Source of the DNA: Rhodohalobacter barkolensis
GTDB lineage: Bacteria; Bacteroidota; Rhodothermia; Balneolales; Balneolaceae
Direction: 5' to 3'
NCBI RefSeq assembly: GCF_002834295.1
Contig: NZ_PISP01000001.1
Location: forward strand, 434,001-498,000
DNA length: 64,000 bases
The translations under genes and the position numbers were made by a program. The number at the start of each line of letters is the position of its first letter. Positions within the stretch are counted from its first letter, which is position 1. The notes beneath the pieces were generated by a model that saw only the letters and a list, made by a program, of their open reading frames with translations, was not told the DNA's origin and did not search any database. This document shows, one piece after another, positions 62,479 through 64,000 of the stretch.

Positions 62479-64000
62479 ATGAATAGCGGGGAAGTTTCTA
62501 ATCAGGAAAAGAAAAAAGTAGACTCGTTAGACTTTCGCAGGGAAAAAATGGTGGACTGGTTTAGTCCGTCACAACTTGCGAAAACAGGTCTCCAGGCGGT
62601 AGTGTCTTCAGTTTTTGGGAATTATGCTGATAAAAGAGAGACACAGGCCGCACTATCCAACGATGAAGAGTCGCTAAAACCGTATGATTTTTCCGACCGC
62701 GAGGAGATCTGGCTGGATTATGTGAGTGATTTGGGATCCGGCTGGAATTCAACCTACAGTGTTGCCTACCTATTGGGACGAAAAGAATTAAATATTCAAA
62801 GCTTTAATGGAAAAGATTACGATTTAAAGAGAGGTGATATCCTGGTTATGGGCGGTGATGAGGTTTACCCGGTTGCTACGCCCGAGGAGTACAAAAACAG
62901 GTTAGTTGGCCCGTACCGTTCTTCACTGTCAAGCGTGCAAGATTCAGATAGTGCCCCGACACTTTTTGCTATTCCGGGAAATCATGACTGGTATGACGGA
63001 CTTTCCAGTTTTATGAAACTCTTTTGCCAGCAGAGATGGATGGGGGGCTGGAAAACCAGACAGAACCGAAGTTATTTTGCGATTAAATTACCCGGTAACT
63101 GGTGGCTTTGGGGCATTGACATTCAGTTACATGCCGACATCGATAAACCGCAGCTCGACTATTTTGACCGGATGTGCGATCTCGCGAAAAAAGGGGATAA
63201 TGTTATTCTCTGCACAGCCGAACCGTCGTGGTCCTATCAGGAGTACCAAAAAAGTGATAAACCCTACCAGAACCTTAAATTTTTTAAAGATCGGTATGCC
63301 TTAAAAGGGGAGAAGGAACTCAATTTTAGTCTGATTTTGGCCGGTGATTTACATCACTATGTCAGTTTCAGGGAGAAAGGCAGTGAAAACCCGAAGTGGA
63401 GAATTACAGCCGGCGGCGGCGGGGCATTTTTACATCCAACCCATCAAATACCGGACACCCTGAATTTTGAAGATTCCGTGTACGAAAAGAGTCAGGCCTC
63501 GCCATCAAATAAGGAATCTCGCAGGATGGCGTTTAAAAATTTACTGTTTCCATTTATAAACGTACGATTTGGGAGCTTCTTTGCTCTTGTTTATATACTG
63601 TTTGGTTGGTTTGTAAGTGCCGGAAATTCAGGTTCACTCGTAACACAAATGGCCAGTTCAGGACTATCAGATCTGGGGGTTTTAATCCCATCACTTTTTA
63701 TAACATTACTTGGCAGTCCGGGACTGAGCATATTTCTTGCCCTCATCTTTTTTGGAATACTCGCCCTGGCCGATACAAACCGGAAAAAACCACTCTCTTC
63801 CTGGATAGCCGGTATCATTCACGGTGCTGTTCAGGTTACCTTTTTAATTGCCGGACTCTGGCTTGTTGCCTATATCGTTAACGGAATAGCCGGAATTAAT
63901 CCTCTTTCAGTTTGGGGAATTGTGCTATTCGCTGCTGGGATTGGACTGTCCGGTTGGCTGCTGAATGGTTTTGCAATGGGGATCTACTTGATGATCTGCA
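62479..64000 (+). CDS. Membrane metallophosphoesterase, 3' end outside window
   Basis: The frame is open from ATG to the window edge (507 codons). A calcineurin-like phosphoesterase domain occupies about residues 85-330: WLDYVSDLGSGWNST (first metal Asp), GDILVMGGDEVYP, PGNHDWYDG and AGDLHHY. From residue 360 several hydrophobic helices follow (FGSFFALVYILFGWFVSA and others), so the enzyme is anchored with a membrane domain. Related bacterial proteins of this build are uncharacterised. Unlike secreted phosphatases it has no signal peptide; the catalytic domain is probably cytoplasmic. Confidence 0.8.
   Translation, partial: MNSGEVSNQEKKKVDSLDFRREKMVDWFSPSQLAKTGLQAVVSSVFGNYADKRETQAALSNDEESLKPYDFSDREEIWLDYVSDLGSGWNSTYSVAYLLGRKELNIQSFNGKDYDLKRGDILVMGGDEVYPVATPEEYKNRLVGPYRSSLSSVQDSDSAPTLFAIPGNHDWYDGLSSFMKLFCQQRWMGGWKTRQNRSYFAIKLPGNWWLWGIDIQLHADIDKPQLDYFDRMCDLAKKGDNVILCTAEPSWSYQEYQKSDKPYQNLKFFKDRYALKGEKELNFSLILAGDLHHYVSFREKGSENPKWRITAGGGGAFLHPTHQIPDTLNFEDSVYEKSQASPSNKESRRMAFKNLLFPFINVRFGSFFALVYILFGWFVSAGNSGSLVTQMASSGLSDLGVLIPSLFITLLGSPGLSIFLALIFFGILALADTNRKKPLSSWIAGIIHGAVQVTFLIAGLWLVAYIVNGIAGINPLSVWGIVLFAAGIGLSGWLLNGFAMGIYLMIC

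Noticed and set aside
1-64000. CRISPR arrays, rRNA or tRNA genes
   Set aside because: No regularly spaced direct repeats, no conserved rRNA segments and no cloverleaf with TTCGA-type arm were seen in the gaps I read; a very divergent tRNA could be missed by eye.

Overview
The window reads as chromosomal DNA of a Gram-negative heterotroph of the Bacteroidota/Balneolota group, most likely a marine or saline Balneolaceae-type organism. Markers are a 2400-residue SprA/SOV type IX secretion translocon, a three-gene succinate dehydrogenase with a single five-helix cytochrome b subunit, a divergent omega subunit next to gmk and coaBC, LptF/LptG, many lipoproteins with an LxGC-type lipobox, and a YtxJ-type thiol protein. 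This assignment comes from gene content only; no rRNA or tRNA gene was found.

Layout. 1-7271 (minus strand) is a glucan-utilisation cluster: a large outer-membrane protein that fuses a clan GH-A glycosidase to a beta-barrel, a surface glycan-binding lipoprotein, a GH16 laminarinase-type lipoprotein and the start of a cytoplasmic glucan phosphorylase. Together they suggest surface cleavage of a beta-1,3-glucan, uptake and phosphorolysis. 7793-31.4 kb is housekeeping DNA: a UPF0173 hydrolase; a YciO-like/phosphofructokinase/YtxJ operon; lptFG; sprA; the coaBC-rpoZ-gmk-yicC group with glmM; a cobalamin adenosyltransferase; yigZ; and sdhCAB.

32.2-58.6 kb is a patchwork accessory zone. A 7.5-kb segment (AT-rich orphan gene, broken lipoprotein gene, dead NERD gene, AraC regulator, ABC ATPase, ABC permease fused to an M1 peptidase, DinB remnant) lies between two copies of the sdhB 3' end plus its terminator. 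Beyond it are an aldo/keto reductase, a GC-rich pyruvate-kinase-like gene of evidently foreign composition, a HATPase-GNAT/STAS pair, a flavin reductase-like gene, an M20 peptidase, and a phosphosulfolactate synthase/MmgE-PrpD pair. A run of same-strand single genes (DUF2971, cupredoxin-like lipoprotein, YefM/ParE toxin-antitoxin, small membrane proteins) follows, separated by palindromic spacers. A dispersed repeat of about 130-150 bp sits just upstream of several accessory genes. Several genes are remnants: two DinB fragments, a NERD gene, a GNAT-like gene and a lipoprotein gene with one amber codon.

58.6-64 kb holds an orphan HisKA_2 sensor kinase with a periplasmic OB-fold-like sensor, a lipoprotein alpha/beta hydrolase, and the start of a membrane-anchored metallophosphoesterase cut by the window edge.
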